NCBI GenBank assembly: GCA_029747585.1 | Contig: JAPEVF010000341.1 | Location: forward strand, 1-48,124 | Direction: 5' to 3' | Origin: Pleurotus djamor | Taxonomy: Eukaryota; Basidiomycota; Agaricomycetes; Agaricales; Pleurotaceae | DNA: 48,124 bases | Part shown: piece after piece, positions 24,289 through 35,307 of the stretch | How the letters are laid out: every line of letters begins with the position of its first letter | Numbering within the stretch: the first letter of the stretch is position 1 | Translations under genes and position numbers: made by a program | Notes under the pieces: generated by a model | Told to the model about the DNA's origin: nothing | The model's input: the letters and a program-made list of their open reading frames with translations, nothing else | Databases searched by the model: none

Positions 24289-25119
24289 ATGCCGCCAACG
24301 AACCAGGGGAAATCATTGTTGTATCGTAGACAAGCTCCAGAGATAGGAGGCTCTGTAGGAGGTCAGCAGCGTCTTCAGCTTTAACTCTGCGCCGATTTCG
24401 AAATTCAAAATTTCATTTATCCAGGATTCGTTGCCTTGGTCGTCTGTCTTGTGGCCGTCATCATATTTTCGCTAACTGGGATTGTTTACCTTTGGCGGGG
24501 GGAGCCTCGTTCTGGACGACGTCGGGATCAGCAGGATGCCCAGCGAAGTGCTGGCTTCTTTGCGTCGACGAAGCTGGCGAAGCTTCTTCGTATCGGCCAG
24601 CGGCGGCAGGGATCCGCGCCAGGGACTTCGGTGACTTCCCCACCAGTGACACCTCGATCGTCTATCAAAAAAGGTTCAGATTCACTACGTGGGTGGGGCC
24701 GCGCGAATTCAGCGGAGGATGTGTACGACCAGACGGAGGGACTTCGCCAGCTCTCCTACTCGCAACCAACTCCTCTATCCTTCTCATCGCCTCTGTTCGT
24801 GACCCCTACCCATTCCCCTGTGCCATTCAGACCACCAACGGCACGGCTAGACTCATCGTCAAGTGTCGTACGCTTCGAAAATCCACACACCGTCACCGTC
24901 TACCACCCCATCCTCTCGACCTCCCCACAACCCAGCATTCCCACCATTACGACTGTACCTTCGGCGCCGTCTACGCCACCTCACGTCCCTCGCACGCTTT
25001 CTCCCGAGCTTATGGCATACTCGGAGGAGGAAACAGACGAGCGTCAGCAATTCGCTGTTCACTCAGGCATGTCAATGCAAACCCTGAAAAGGGGCACAAA
25101 ATTTGTAGAATCTCTGTAG
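24289..25119 (+). CDS. Single-pass membrane protein of unknown function
   Basis: Two exons (24289-24361 and 24425-25119, intron 63 nt) give 255 residues in a clean frame. A short N-terminus of about 24 residues with an RRQ cluster precedes one hydrophobic segment at about 25-47 (GFVALVVCLVAVIIFSLTGIVYL). A long Ser/Pro/Thr-rich tail follows, with many SP/TP sites (for example PVTPRSS, PTPLSF, PTHSPVPF) that proline-directed kinases could modify. Acidic YSEEETDERQ lies near the end. There is no cleaved signal peptide, so it is probably a signal-anchor protein with a cytoplasmic tail. I do not recognise the family. The reading frame, splice sites and tail composition support a real gene. Confidence 0.7.
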
Positions 25120-26002
25120 CTTTCCTGACTGTGACCGTATAACGACGGTCATGTACGTTCTCATGGACTGTACGAACTGACGCTATTTCTTTGAACGATT
25201 TATGGACGTTGATGATCTATATATGTATTTACGTGGTTTTTGGGCAATGTATGTAGCATACGCTAGCACGACTTTTCAATTGAAGAACACTCTCATCATG
25301 GGGTCGTCACAGTGTCGGTCATTCGGAATGAAGTCCAGAATTTGGACTGCGACATACAAGGTCAACGTTTCAAGCAGCTGAACCGCAGTGTCAATGGACT
25401 GGATTAACATTGACGATGACAGCGTGTGTAAAAGAGAGCTTGAAGCGTATACCCGAGACCATGGAGATCGAGGACCATCTCTCACGACATAAGGAGAATA
25501 GACTTCCCACTGGCCAGTAGTAAGAGGGCTTCCGTCTCCTTGGCGTCTACATCCTTCAGAATACACGCAGACTCGACTGTGCCCGGGGGATAAACGCAAA
25601 GCTCGTGATACGTGAAATAGCATAGTTAGAGAGCTTGTATGCCCGACCACGTGTAGCAGGGAGGAGCCCAGCTCAACCAAAGCTTGCCCTCAGAGGGACG
25701 TCAACGACATCACCGCAATGTCAGTAGAAGAGATGCCGAAGTCGATGGACAGGCTAACAATAGAGAGCTTATCCTTGGACCATACAGCTTCAGATGAAGC
25801 TCTGTGGACGGCGAAAACAAGGGATTCATGCAATGACATAGTATCCATACGGTGACATACTATCATAAATCGGCACGTAGATATTCAACGCCTCCGGGCA
25901 TCGTCCTTAAGCTAAGGATGCTTCGTCAATTTCATGGTCGATAAAAGTAGCAGGTACTCACAGTATCGATGCCATGCTTGGAGATTGGTGAAGTAATTTC
26001 GT
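25120..26002. other. Intergenic region, no convincing gene
   Basis: A 134-codon minus-strand open stretch (25680-25276) lacks an ATG at its 5' end and has no recognisable domain. The rest should hold the 3' UTRs of the two flanking convergent genes. I see no repeats. Confidence 0.4.
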
Positions 26003-26261
26003 TTATAACGCATACTTGAAGCATGTCTAAAAAGCGACAGGATCAGAACATGCTGGAGACAAAAAGAACGAAGGCACTGACACCACCCCTGCTTGCCCCA
26101 ATGCATGCCCACCCGGCACAGCACACGACATTGTTGGGGGCACCGCAAGAACTGATTGAGCATGCCGCAGCGACTGCACCTGGTTGCACATCAGCTACTA
26201 AAGCCTGCGCGGAGGGAAGAGCGACGAGAGCGACGAGAGAAGCAAAGGCGAGGAACTTCAT
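26003..26261 (-). CDS. Small secreted six-cysteine peptide, knottin-like spacing
   Basis: This gene is easily missed because it is short and spliced. Exon 1 is 26261-26082 (60 codons), a 55-nt intron has donor GTCAGT and acceptor TAG, and exon 2 is 26026-26003, which adds seven codons and TAA. The product is 67 residues. The first 20 form a signal peptide (MKFLAFASLVALVALPSAQA); a short stretch follows, then six cysteines at 34, 39, 47, 48, 53 and 62. The pattern C-x4-C-x7-CC-x4-C-x8-C fits an inhibitor-cystine-knot-like fold. The sixth cysteine comes only from the second exon, and the same donor sequence is used in REV1 intron 1. A TATA box lies 58 nt upstream. Function is unknown. If the intron is not spliced, the peptide keeps five cysteines and ends differently. 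Confidence 0.68.
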
Positions 26262-26318
26262 TGAGATTCGTTGGACAATCAAGTGATTTGTTAGTGAGCA
26301 AAGGAGACACGAGAGACA

Positions 26319-26325
26319 TTTTATA
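26319..26325 (-). promoter_or_regulatory. TATA box of the six-cysteine peptide gene
   Basis: TATAAAA on the minus strand, 58 nt upstream of the ATG at 26261, in the same CCTATAAAATG context as the cerato-platanin TATA box. Confidence 0.6.
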
Positions 26326-27075
26326 GGACGCACAGTTCTATACGAGGACAAGCCCTCCGACCTGGGCTGCGTGCCCATGAGGTCGACGTGAAAGGATGGA
26401 AGCACAATGTTCGAACAAGGCACAGATGCACGCTGATCTAGACATGCCAAGTGGTGACCAGGCATCAAAAAGAGAGGTTGTGAGTGTATAGACGGGGCAA
26501 GAGCCGCGAGGGTTACGTCCAGAAATGATTTCTGGAATGCGAGTTTCCGACGTCCGTTCAGTTCATATGATGAAGCCGTCAAAGAAAGATGGCCGAGGGC
26601 CGCTCAGTTAGCGAAGCTATTCATTCGGAACATAGAACATTCAAACGCTTTGGGGGTCCATTAGTCTTAATCATGATCTGGGCGACTTCAGACTTCAGTC
26701 GACTATCACGGTTGAAAGTTTTTCATTGAGATGGACAGGATTATCCGTCGGAGGAATACCAATCAATGGGGCAAACAGCTATCAGGTTCATTGTCAGACC
26801 CAACGAAACGAAAGCGAAGGTCAAGTGCACTTACCTGGAGAGTGCGCTAGGGAAACACACCGGGGAGGACNTCGCCGAGGATGTGAGTTATTGACGGTGC
26901 CTTGAACATATGAAGATTATCAGGTGGTAAGTATTAGGGTATGTAGATAATACAAAAGACCACGATCAGCATAGGTTATCCAAAGAAATATACGGTGACA
27001 TGAAGCAGATGCGGTGAGTCGTATGATGGGGAGGTCCTATGAATCCTTGGCAAAATAATCCAAGTAGTAAAGGGA
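26326..27075. other. Intergenic region, no convincing gene
   Basis: About 750 nt between the peptide gene promoter and the 3' end of the acid phosphatase. It contains an N at 26871. Short open frames show no recognisable features. Confidence 0.4.
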
Positions 27076-29647
27076 TCACTTAGGGGAGTCCCCGGTCGTC
27101 GTGGTCCAGGCAGTCCCCTCTGGAACACTCCAATCTCCGTGACAATCGTAGTTCCAATCGGTCGAACCGATGATTTCCTTCTGAGAAGTCACGAATGTTT
27201 CCAACGGACACATGCCGTCGTGCTGTTCAGGACAGCCCTTGATTCCAGTGAGAGGTGCGACACCGTCGTTAACCACAACTCGTATTTGAGTACCAGGGAG
27301 CGAAGTACACTCCAGCACTGGAATGAATTGAGTCGTGATCGAGGACGAAGAGGAGGGTGTTACGCACGTTGGAATTGAACGTTGGTAGCAAAAGGTGCTA
27401 GTTCAGACACTTTGAATTTGCGATGCTTAGGTACGCTGTCATACGGGAGAGGGCCATCGGAAGCGAACGTCGACAAGTTCAGCGCGGTGAGGACTATGTG
27501 GAAGTTTGGTGGGACTNAAAAAAGAGCGACGCAATAACGCAACATACCATTCAAGACAACAACCTCGTGCGTTGCGTCAACGTATAGACTTTGACCTAGA
27601 GGGAAAGTGATTGGGTTATCATTGAGCGTTGCGTTCGTAGAGGAATTGTGAGTTTCGATAGGAGTGTGGGTCAGGCGAGCGATCAGTTCCTGGACATAGC
27701 CAATGCCCTGTACACGGGCAACAGGGGATCCGAAAGCCGAATTATACCAGAAGGTTAGGTCGAGGCTAACAAAAAGACCTTCAGATCGAGCACAGATCGA
27801 GTTTTTCGATGGAAAAGTGGCCCTTACGCGTAATCGAAACCTTCCCACTCCTCTTCCGTGAAAAGTTCGCAGAACTTCGAATATCCAATCGCAACGGTCT
27901 GTCAAGCTGGTTGAGTCAAGGGGTCAAAAATGTACAAACGGAGGTAAGATTTCGGACCTCGTACGCGCACATCTGCTGCATGGTGTAGACGTCTTCATAG
28001 GTAAGGTCCAAACCTTTGAGATGGGCCTCTATTCGTGTCTTGGCGTCCTTCAGGTAGATAGGAGCCCACTTCCGGACATACCAGAGGGCACGATCCGATT
28101 TGCTCCTGTCCCGGGCGTTAGGACATCTAGATGACCGAGAACATAAGTGGATAGACAGGGTAAGGTATAACAATAAACGCACGTATCGTAGGGTGCAAGG
28201 GTATTGTTGAACTGGAATCGAGATCTGTCAGCAGTAAAACATGACGAAAGGGGCTAAGAGCAAAACATACACCATCAGCTTCAATTGTGATGCTTTGTTG
28301 GTATTTCCCGTCCAATGGGTGTGCGAAAAATCCAAGAGCGAAATTTATCGCGGAGCTGAGCATTCTGTCTCTAGTGTTAAGGCTCAGCGATGCTAGCATA
28401 CTTAAGGCGAGGGAATCACCCACTGGGACTCTGTCCGGAAGACGGGAATGGTGTTCGAGTCGGTGAAGTTCTGAAACATGCGTGAGTCGAGGTTGAAGGC
28501 TCATATGCCTATTCATTACCTGTAAGAGGTATCCGTACTTCAGTCGCATAGAAACACCGAGGTCATCTTCAAAGGGTATAAGACGGGGAGACCTGGGCAG
28601 AAAGAGGGACACTCACAGAGTTGTTGGCGTCCAAAGGGCGTTAAAACTTGACGATCGGTCAGAAATGGTGGGGTTCTAGTGAGAGCCCAAGTAATCACCT
28701 TCTTCACCAAGTTTGTACGTCCTTTGACCGTAGGTTAGCAAGGGTGTACTACGACGTGCTATCGAGGTTGATACTAACCAGTCAGACAAAAATGAGAGCG
28801 GACCCGTAGCCTCCCAGCGCGCCGTACTATTGTGGAGCTTCGTGGCGAAATTAGCCGGACCACCATAAGACGCTAAAAATAGGCCTTGTCAGAATCACAT
28901 CAAAAGAGACTGAAGCAACATACTCCACGCAGTCGGATAACGAGCACCATGTCGATGCAGCAGATGAAGCCCTGTTATTCTACAGGTTTCTGGAGCTTCT
29001 GGTCCGGAATTGAGTCCGAAGGCTTTCCTCCCGACACTATACCACGGCGACAAGTTTCCCCAACTCTTCAACAGGTCAAATGGCTTCTTCTTATGTTTCT
29101 TTTTCACGTCAACGTCTGCCTCATCATCAGAAAGAGCATGGTGACTCGACGAAGACTCGGCCATCGCCTGTGGGACAACCAAATGCGGAGCTCCAGTGTG
29201 AAGAGGGTAGGCTGGCGCGGTGATGATAACGGCGGCCTCGGCACCTGTTGGCGTACCACCCGGGTAGCCTACATCACTTGGGAATAACGTCGGATATGCG
29301 TTCGTCGGTGATGCCGGGGGGAAGTTGTGTCGTTCGGTGGATCCAACGTACGTCGGTACAACATTGACGTGGGCCTGTGTGTGTCTCTCTTGGACGCTGC
29401 TCGGAGAGAAACATGTCGTTCCGCAGATAGCATATTGACCAGCAAAGCAGGCAGCGAGTCCGGCTACGAATGCTAACGACAGGTGAATCGCGTTGAAGCG
29501 AGGTCGCGAACACGACGAGGTGGCTACCGCCGCCTTATTGGCGGAGGTGTCTTGAGCAGTGGGCAGAAGCGTAGCGTGTTCGCTGTCCTCAGCAGCGTCG
29601 TAAGGTTTGTATTCTCCAGCACCACGTTCAACGTCCTGGCTGCTCAT
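27076..29647 (-). CDS. Membrane-anchored histidine acid phosphatase (phytase-like)
   Basis: This histidine-phosphatase (branch 2) enzyme removes phosphate from esters such as phytate or other extracellular substrates through a phospho-histidine. The ATG is at 29647 and TGA at 27078-27076. A cytoplasmic N-terminus is followed by one membrane segment at about 54-75 (IHLSLAFVAGLAACFAG), so it is a type II protein with the catalytic domain outside the cytosol or in the lumen. The catalytic motif RHGARYPT is at about 232-239. Family landmarks follow across many exons: VLTPFGRQQL, DLGVSMRLKYGYLL, PVFRTESQ, CELFTEEEW, YDLTFWYNSAFGSP. The usual His-Asp proton-donor motif reads DATHE, so Glu follows His (27569-27564). 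A Cys-rich C-terminus completes the fold. The N at 27517 lies inside an intron. I did not fix all splice sites. Confidence 0.88.
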
Positions 29648-29973
29648 CGTTGGAGACGGTGAAGGAGGAGGGAGAGATACCAGACGGTGACTTGCCAGCT
29701 TTGGCAGGAGAGTTGAACGTGACCCTGTGACTTGGTGTCAGTTGAGCGTGTGATCTTCAGGAGAGCACCCCTGAACAACTCCTGATCATCCAACAACCAT
29801 TCGCCTCTTTCACCGTATCGTTCATGGTCCCATGAGCGTATCAAGGTACCTAATCGCTAGAAATATATATACATAGTCATCATACACGCCCTTGAAATGA
29901 TCAATCAATTTCGAAAGACTGGTGTGGTCCTGTCAGAGGCCGTGTACCCCCACAGTCGCGCCCCGAGAGCACA
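29648..29973. other. Divergent promoter region
   Basis: This interval separates the acid phosphatase (-) from the first His-rich methyltransferase (+) and probably holds both promoters. No gene is visible. The phosphatase side has no clear TATA box. Confidence 0.4.
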
Positions 29974-29980
29974 TATAAAA
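29974..29980 (+). promoter_or_regulatory. TATA box and CRE-like site of methyltransferase 1
   Basis: TATAAAA at 29974-29980, 48 nt upstream of the ATG at 30022, is followed immediately by GACGTCAT, a CRE/ATF-like sequence. The TATA placement matches that of the paralogous gene at 41685. Confidence 0.55.
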
Positions 29981-30021
29981 GACGTCATGTAGCGGGATCA
30001 TCAGTATCGAAATAATCAAAG

Positions 30022-30888
30022 ATGTCATCTCCAAATCACTCGCATTCTCACTCTCACCACCACCACCACCATCATCATACACACACACACTCACAGCAAG
30101 CACCAGGCCCAGAGCATGATTACGTCGCCGCGAACATTCAGCATTTCAACGATAACGCTCAAAAATTCGAGCAGCACCCGTATGCCAAAGAGGGCACGGA
30201 GCGACAGACTATTGCTTTCCTAGGAGGGTATCCCTTCGATTGCGACAAGACTGTTATGATGGACTTCGCGTGTGGGCCGGGTTTGTAGCATGAATTAATC
30301 ACACGGTGATGCACTTACTGATACGGTAAGATAGGACTTGTAGCCATGAAGCTACTCAACTACACCAAGAAGATAGTTGGCGTCGATATTAGCCAGGGGT
30401 TGGTCGATTCATTCAATAAACGCGTCAATGAGGCCAGAATAACCCCAGATATGATGCAAGCGGTATGCGTTCAGCTTAAAGGCGTAGACGGGGAGCTGGA
30501 CGGACAGAAATTCGATGTGATTACGGTAAGGCTGAGGTCGATTTGAGCACCCGTCTTCGTATCTCTGACTCCAAGACAGTGCGGCCTGGCCTACCATCAT
30601 ATCCCGGACATCGAGGAAACCACCAAGATGCTCAGCTACTTTTTGAAGCCTGGAGGCGCGCTTCTCGTCACGGAGATGCTGAAAGAGGACGGGGTGACAC
30701 CAGATTTTGGGGGCGCCGACATACCTGTTCAACACATCGTGGCTCATAAGGGTGGATTCAAGGAAGAGGAGTTTCGCAGAGTCTTTGAAGCCGCAGGCCT
30801 TGTGTTTGAAATGACTGTTATGTCTCGAGGAAGGCATCATAAGTTTCCAGCCAAGGTGGTGCTTGTGAAGGGAACCAAGCCTATGTAG
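30022..30888 (+). CDS. SAM-dependent methyltransferase with His-rich N-terminus (copy 1)
   Basis: A class I methyltransferase (UbiE/type 11-like Rossmann fold). Exons 30022-30280, 30335-30525 and 30580-30888 give 252 residues; both introns are 54 nt. The first 25 residues hold 13 histidines (6-23), partly encoded by a CAC/CAT microsatellite, which could bind Zn or Ni. The SAM-binding motif I is DFACGPG at about 81-87. KIVGVDISQGLVDSFNKR carries the acidic residue for the SAM ribose (motif II), and CGLAYHHIPD and FLKPGGALLVTEML follow the usual post-motifs. The substrate is unknown. It is a paralogue of the gene at 41685-40786, with the same intron phases and an exon 2 of exactly 191 nt in both. 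The gene downstream starts 124 nt later on the same strand. Confidence 0.9.
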
Positions 30889-31012
30889 GCGGCAATCGTC
30901 AACTCGTCTCTCCTATCTACCTACTTCCTATTCTGTAAACATGACCACAATTACGTAATCACCAATACCTTCAGCCACTTAACATCGCTTCCCGCTTCGT
31001 CCAAGGTTGTAG

Positions 31013-33849
31013 ATGTCCGTATGGGCACCCTGGGCATCCTTTGGACGGGCTCGTCTGCGTATCGACTTCATAGCTGCGAACTTGCGACAACTTCCATCTT
31101 TCCCCGCACACAAAAACCACACTAATGCGCCTGGCTGGGATGGAATCAAACACCAAAAGTATCCCGACAAGAACCCGGACAAGGACGTGTTCGAAGCCCC
31201 GAAACTAGATTACGCGTCTATACCTGCTGGAACAAAATGGGCGAACGATACTTCACCCGCCGCATTACTCCAACTTGTTCGGGATGGACAGCTCGAAGAG
31301 GCGGAACAACTGAGGACGGAATTCCAGTTGCGCGGGATCTCGGTGCCCCCAAACATGGCTTTCGAGGCGATGGTCATTTGGTCTGCGTCTCGTTCCGAAA
31401 ATGATGCTGCTTTGGAAGGGTGGTTATCGTTGCTTCCGACTGCGAAGGCTGTGGGTGAACTGTCGTTCCCTTTGGTTGAGAAACAATTCCTTGCGAAAGC
31501 GTCTCCTGCCAGCTTGGGCCTGGTCATGCTCGTCGGAACTACTTGTGCGAGCAAAGGACATCGCAACTTTGTTCGCGACGCAGTCCTCCCTGTTTTCCAA
31601 CAAATAGCCGAGCCTGCGGTCTATAGAGGGTTTTTGAGGCAGCTGGTAGTGAAGTTGAGGGAATACGATGGAAAGTCTGGTACGCTAATTCCTTGATATT
31701 TCTCGGTTCGGGGCTCTGAGCTTCCATAGCCCGTCTCAGATCGCATGCCACGGCGGACTTAGTCGCATCGGTACCGTCCATTCAACAACAACCAGCTGGT
31801 GTATTTGAAGACCTTTCTGATGAATACCTCTACACCTCTGTGTCGTCTTCTGCGACTTCTCCTACCACTTCACCCGACGCCATCATTGCACTCATAAACT
31901 CTGATTGCTTTGAAGAAGCCGACCATCTTCTGACCGAGGCCCAAGACCTCGGAATTCACATTCCTCACTCCTTGGTTTACGAGAAAGCCGCGTTGAACGC
32001 CATCGACCGCTACCTTATGTCCTCTGACCAGTTGACCTGGTTTGCGAAATGGTTCTCCTTGATACCAACAGTCGCTGTTTCAGGCCGCCGCGAGTTTCCC
32101 GCCATACGAAAGCGCCTTTTCGCTGCCCCAGCCACCAACCTTATGTTGATTATGCGCTTTGGGTTGATTTGTGCTACGAAGGGACATGCTCATAATGTCG
32201 CTCGATGGCTCTTGCCGCCTCTGGTCCGCTACGCGGATGCGGAAGTAAGCATCCAGTTCCTCAAAGACTTCGAGGCTGCCCATCAACAATACTGTGAAAT
32301 ACATCCCTTCGAACCAATCAAATCCGAGATGCGCAATTCACGGAATGCATTCCGAAGTGTGGCTATCAGGTCTTTGGCCATCGCTGGGCGGGAGGAGTTT
32401 GCTCTCAAGCTTCTACCCAGTGCGGAAAGCATTGAATCTAACGATGCACTGCCCATTGCGGATGATATTCATAAGCTTCTCGTCAACAGGCTACGAGCTC
32501 GCGATGACCTCCCTGTTGACGATATCCTTCTTCAAATCAAGTCGTCTTTTGCTTCTGCCTATAACAATGTCCAACAACCCTCCACTCGTCCTAATTTATC
32601 CACCGGCGACGCCACGGACATCGCCTGTGATATACGTTCCCTCAAGTCCGCTATCAGGGATGGCTCCCTGCCACACATCAGAGATATTGTTTCGATATTA
32701 TCTCGCTATCTTTCTTCAGGTAGAACCAGAGCCCTTACTCTGCTTCGTAACAAAGCTTTGCGCTCAGGTCCACATATTGCTCAAAGGTTCCTCTTCGTGG
32801 AGATAATGTGCTACTATCGGCGTCGCCAATATGATAAAATCCTCCTCACGTTCTACAGTCACTTTTCCCTCACTGGCCTCCCCAGAGATCTTATCCTCGC
32901 TCGATTACACAAGTTGGATACTTTCCATCTTATGCGCCAATCCGACCCACTCAACGATTGGTACAACGATTGGTACTCCAAAAACCCCAAACATTACCCC
33001 TCGCCATATCATTGCTCTATGGTTTGGCATGCTCTGGTCAGACAAGCCCGTTATGCCCCCCGCAAGGACACCGACATCCTTTACGATAAATTCCTACGGT
33101 ATGCCAAAGGTCTTCCGTCTGAAGATCAGGCTCTGTTGTCTAGCTTTGGTGTTGGCGTATTCGATCACGCATTGCCCCCACCGCCGTCTTGGAAGCACCG
33201 AGTGGATGATTCCGCGTTTGTACCCTTCATGCGAGCTTTCGGCATAAGATATGGGCCAGCACGTAGTGCTAGGGTTCTCCAAGATATGGTTGCCCTCGGT
33301 ATTCGCCCGACGCTCTATCATTATACTGACTTGGCTGGGACGTACGCTAAGCTTGGTGATGAAAAGCGAGCGTTTATGATCCTCAAACGCCTAGAGAGCG
33401 ATCATATGCTCTCCGACGCTATCCCTACCACGGAAGAAACCGAAGTCATAGGAAATACCTTTGCGAGTGAGGAAGCAGATGAGGTTACGGAAGCCGATGA
33501 AGAGGATGTTAATCCTTCGTCATCGCCCCAAAATCCTCCCCTCGTCACCTTTCCACCGCCTAATCTTGTCTTCCTGACGAGTATGCTGCGTGGTTTCCTG
33601 GCGTCTCGGGCCGTCGACAGCGCTACCCGGGTCGTCGAATACATAGAGTCCAAGTATCCCTCAGATGGTGTCAGGGATCCTACCCTTGAAATTGCTCTAC
33701 AAGCCTACCATCAACTCCTTGAGTCAGGCCCACAGGAATCTACTGTAAGTTCACTTGAACCATCGCTATCCTTCTTTAGTCCTGATGTCCCGCCCTCACA
33801 GATCGGTCAAGTCAAGGAGGGACCTCAAGTCAAGGTTATGAGTGAGTGA
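31013..33849 (+). CDS. PPR-like helical-repeat protein with internal duplication, probably mitochondrial
   Basis: Two exons, 31013-31679 and 31721-33849, give 931 residues. The 41-nt intron is short, but it is the only junction I found that keeps both frames open. A PPR motif is visible near the C-terminus (GIRPTLYHYTDLAGTYAKLGDEKRA), typical of organelle RNA-binding proteins. The basic N-terminus (RARLRIDFIAANLRQL) would suit mitochondrial import. A block at about 85-215 (QLEEAEQLRTEFQLRGIS to VYRGFLRQL) resembles a second block at about 280-405 (CFEEADHLLTEAQDLGIH to IQFLKDFE), sharing the landmark CA[ST]KGH and the LP/IPT turn. So the N-terminal half contains a duplicated module. The C-terminal tail is acidic and low-complexity. 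The RNA target is unknown. If the intron is wrong, these could be two tandem genes. Confidence 0.72.
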
Positions 33850-35307
33850 CTGACTACTTCCAGCTTGTTATTCGTATTCAATGTTCCTTAGCTGGTTCTT
33901 TGGCAAACCGCCTCAAGTACCGCACCCCGTGACGTAGCGCACCTTTATACTCGGAAGACGTCGCTGTCATCTTTGCCTAGCCCTTGGGCTAGTACAGGTC
34001 CAAGTATATCTGTGGCTACATCGAGCAGACCTCACGGTGGGACTCCCGCGTCCGCCTCCGACGCGACAACGGCTTTGCAATTGAGCACGCACACCGTCCG
34101 CGGCACACAGGTATAAGAGTAGAATGCACACACGAATAGATGGTGGACGCCATATACATAGCGTGCAGTAGATCTAATCCTACTTCTGTACCGGTATCTA
34201 CCTATGCACGCGGTTCGTGGACAGAGGTGCCAACATGTCCGTTTTCGACCAACAACTTCAGCGCTTCAGCCTTGTGCTCGGGCCGCACTCGTGACGTCAT
34301 CGATATTGTAACGCAACCTGGAAGTAACTGAGGTTGACTTCGTTTCTTTCTTCCCTCCATCATCTCACTCGGACATCCAATGCGACTTGTTGCACGCGAT
34401 GGCAAGAATCAAGCCGAAATTTTAAGGTTTCTTTGCCCACAGGGCATAATGGGAATGGACTCAGTACAAAGGCGAGTATCCATATGCTATACTTGTGCCA
34501 TCTGCATACTTGAAGATTTCTTGAACGCTTGGCGTAGTATGACGAAGCGAAGAACTCGCCGCACAGGTAAGCACTCCGTACTCAGTACTCATCAACGTCG
34601 GTGTGACAGTAAGTGGTCTCTGTACCTCCTTGATGCCATCCTACATGACCCTCTGCGATTCGCGTAGTCATAATACGGCTTGATTTTCCCGCCGGGCTTG
34701 TGATATCCAAAGATGCGTAGTGCAAAAGTACTGCCCCAGCGAGGGGATAGAAGATCCTAAAGCAAGGTGTCCTGCAGCGATTAGAGTAGGTCAAAGTCAT
34801 TCTGTGCAAGAGACGTCATGCTGATGAGAAATGTTTATAGACTCTCAGACTCAAAATCATGGCGTCGCCATGTCAGCATCGTGCTCATGAATCTAATCTG
34901 ATGTCGTAACAAAAGTTGGTAAGTAACAACGACAGAATTTACGTCCGAACCGCTTCGAAGCTTCGAGCTTCAGTCGATTTTCTTTTCCGAGGGGGGGGGG
35001 GTAGTTTCGCCTTCGCTTTCTTTCCCTCAAGACCGAAATCATATCCGGGAACAAGTCGAAGAAGGAAAAAAAACGACTATTCGTGCAACGTGAGTACAAA
35101 GAACCCATTGTTGGCCTTGTTTGGCCGTGTGTTTAGCCGACGCGCCTTTGTTCTTCAGGGTCGCCCATTGTTCCCCTTTGGGCGCTTACATTCTCCAACG
35201 CGGCGCACAGACAATAGAAAAAGGGCACTGGAAACCAGAATGGCGCAGACGTGGACTTCGTCGCCTCCGCCTCCTACCTCACTCTTTCCTTTCCTTTCGT
35301 TCGCAAG
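33850..35307. other. Long intergenic region with a poly-G tract
   Basis: About 1.46 kb without a convincing gene. An 11-G run is at 34991-35001. A plausible 5' UTR intron of the next gene runs from GTGAGT near 35090 to an AG near 35158. A minus ORF at 34405-34202 vaguely recalls an ABM-type domain (VTISMTSRVRPEHKAEALKLL) but stops early, and no matching second half follows, so I do not call it. Confidence 0.45.
34991..35001 (+). repeat. Homopolymer of 11 G
   Basis: A run of 11 G about 300 nt upstream of the furin-like receptor gene. Its length could be affected by sequencing errors, given the N pattern elsewhere in the window. Confidence 0.8.

Noticed and set aside
25276..25680. 134-codon minus open stretch
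   Set aside because: No ATG at its 5' end and no recognisable features.
34202..34405. Minus ORF with slight resemblance to an antibiotic biosynthesis monooxygenase (ABM) domain
   Set aside because: Only about 35 residues match loosely, it stops early, and the next minus-strand sequence does not continue the domain.
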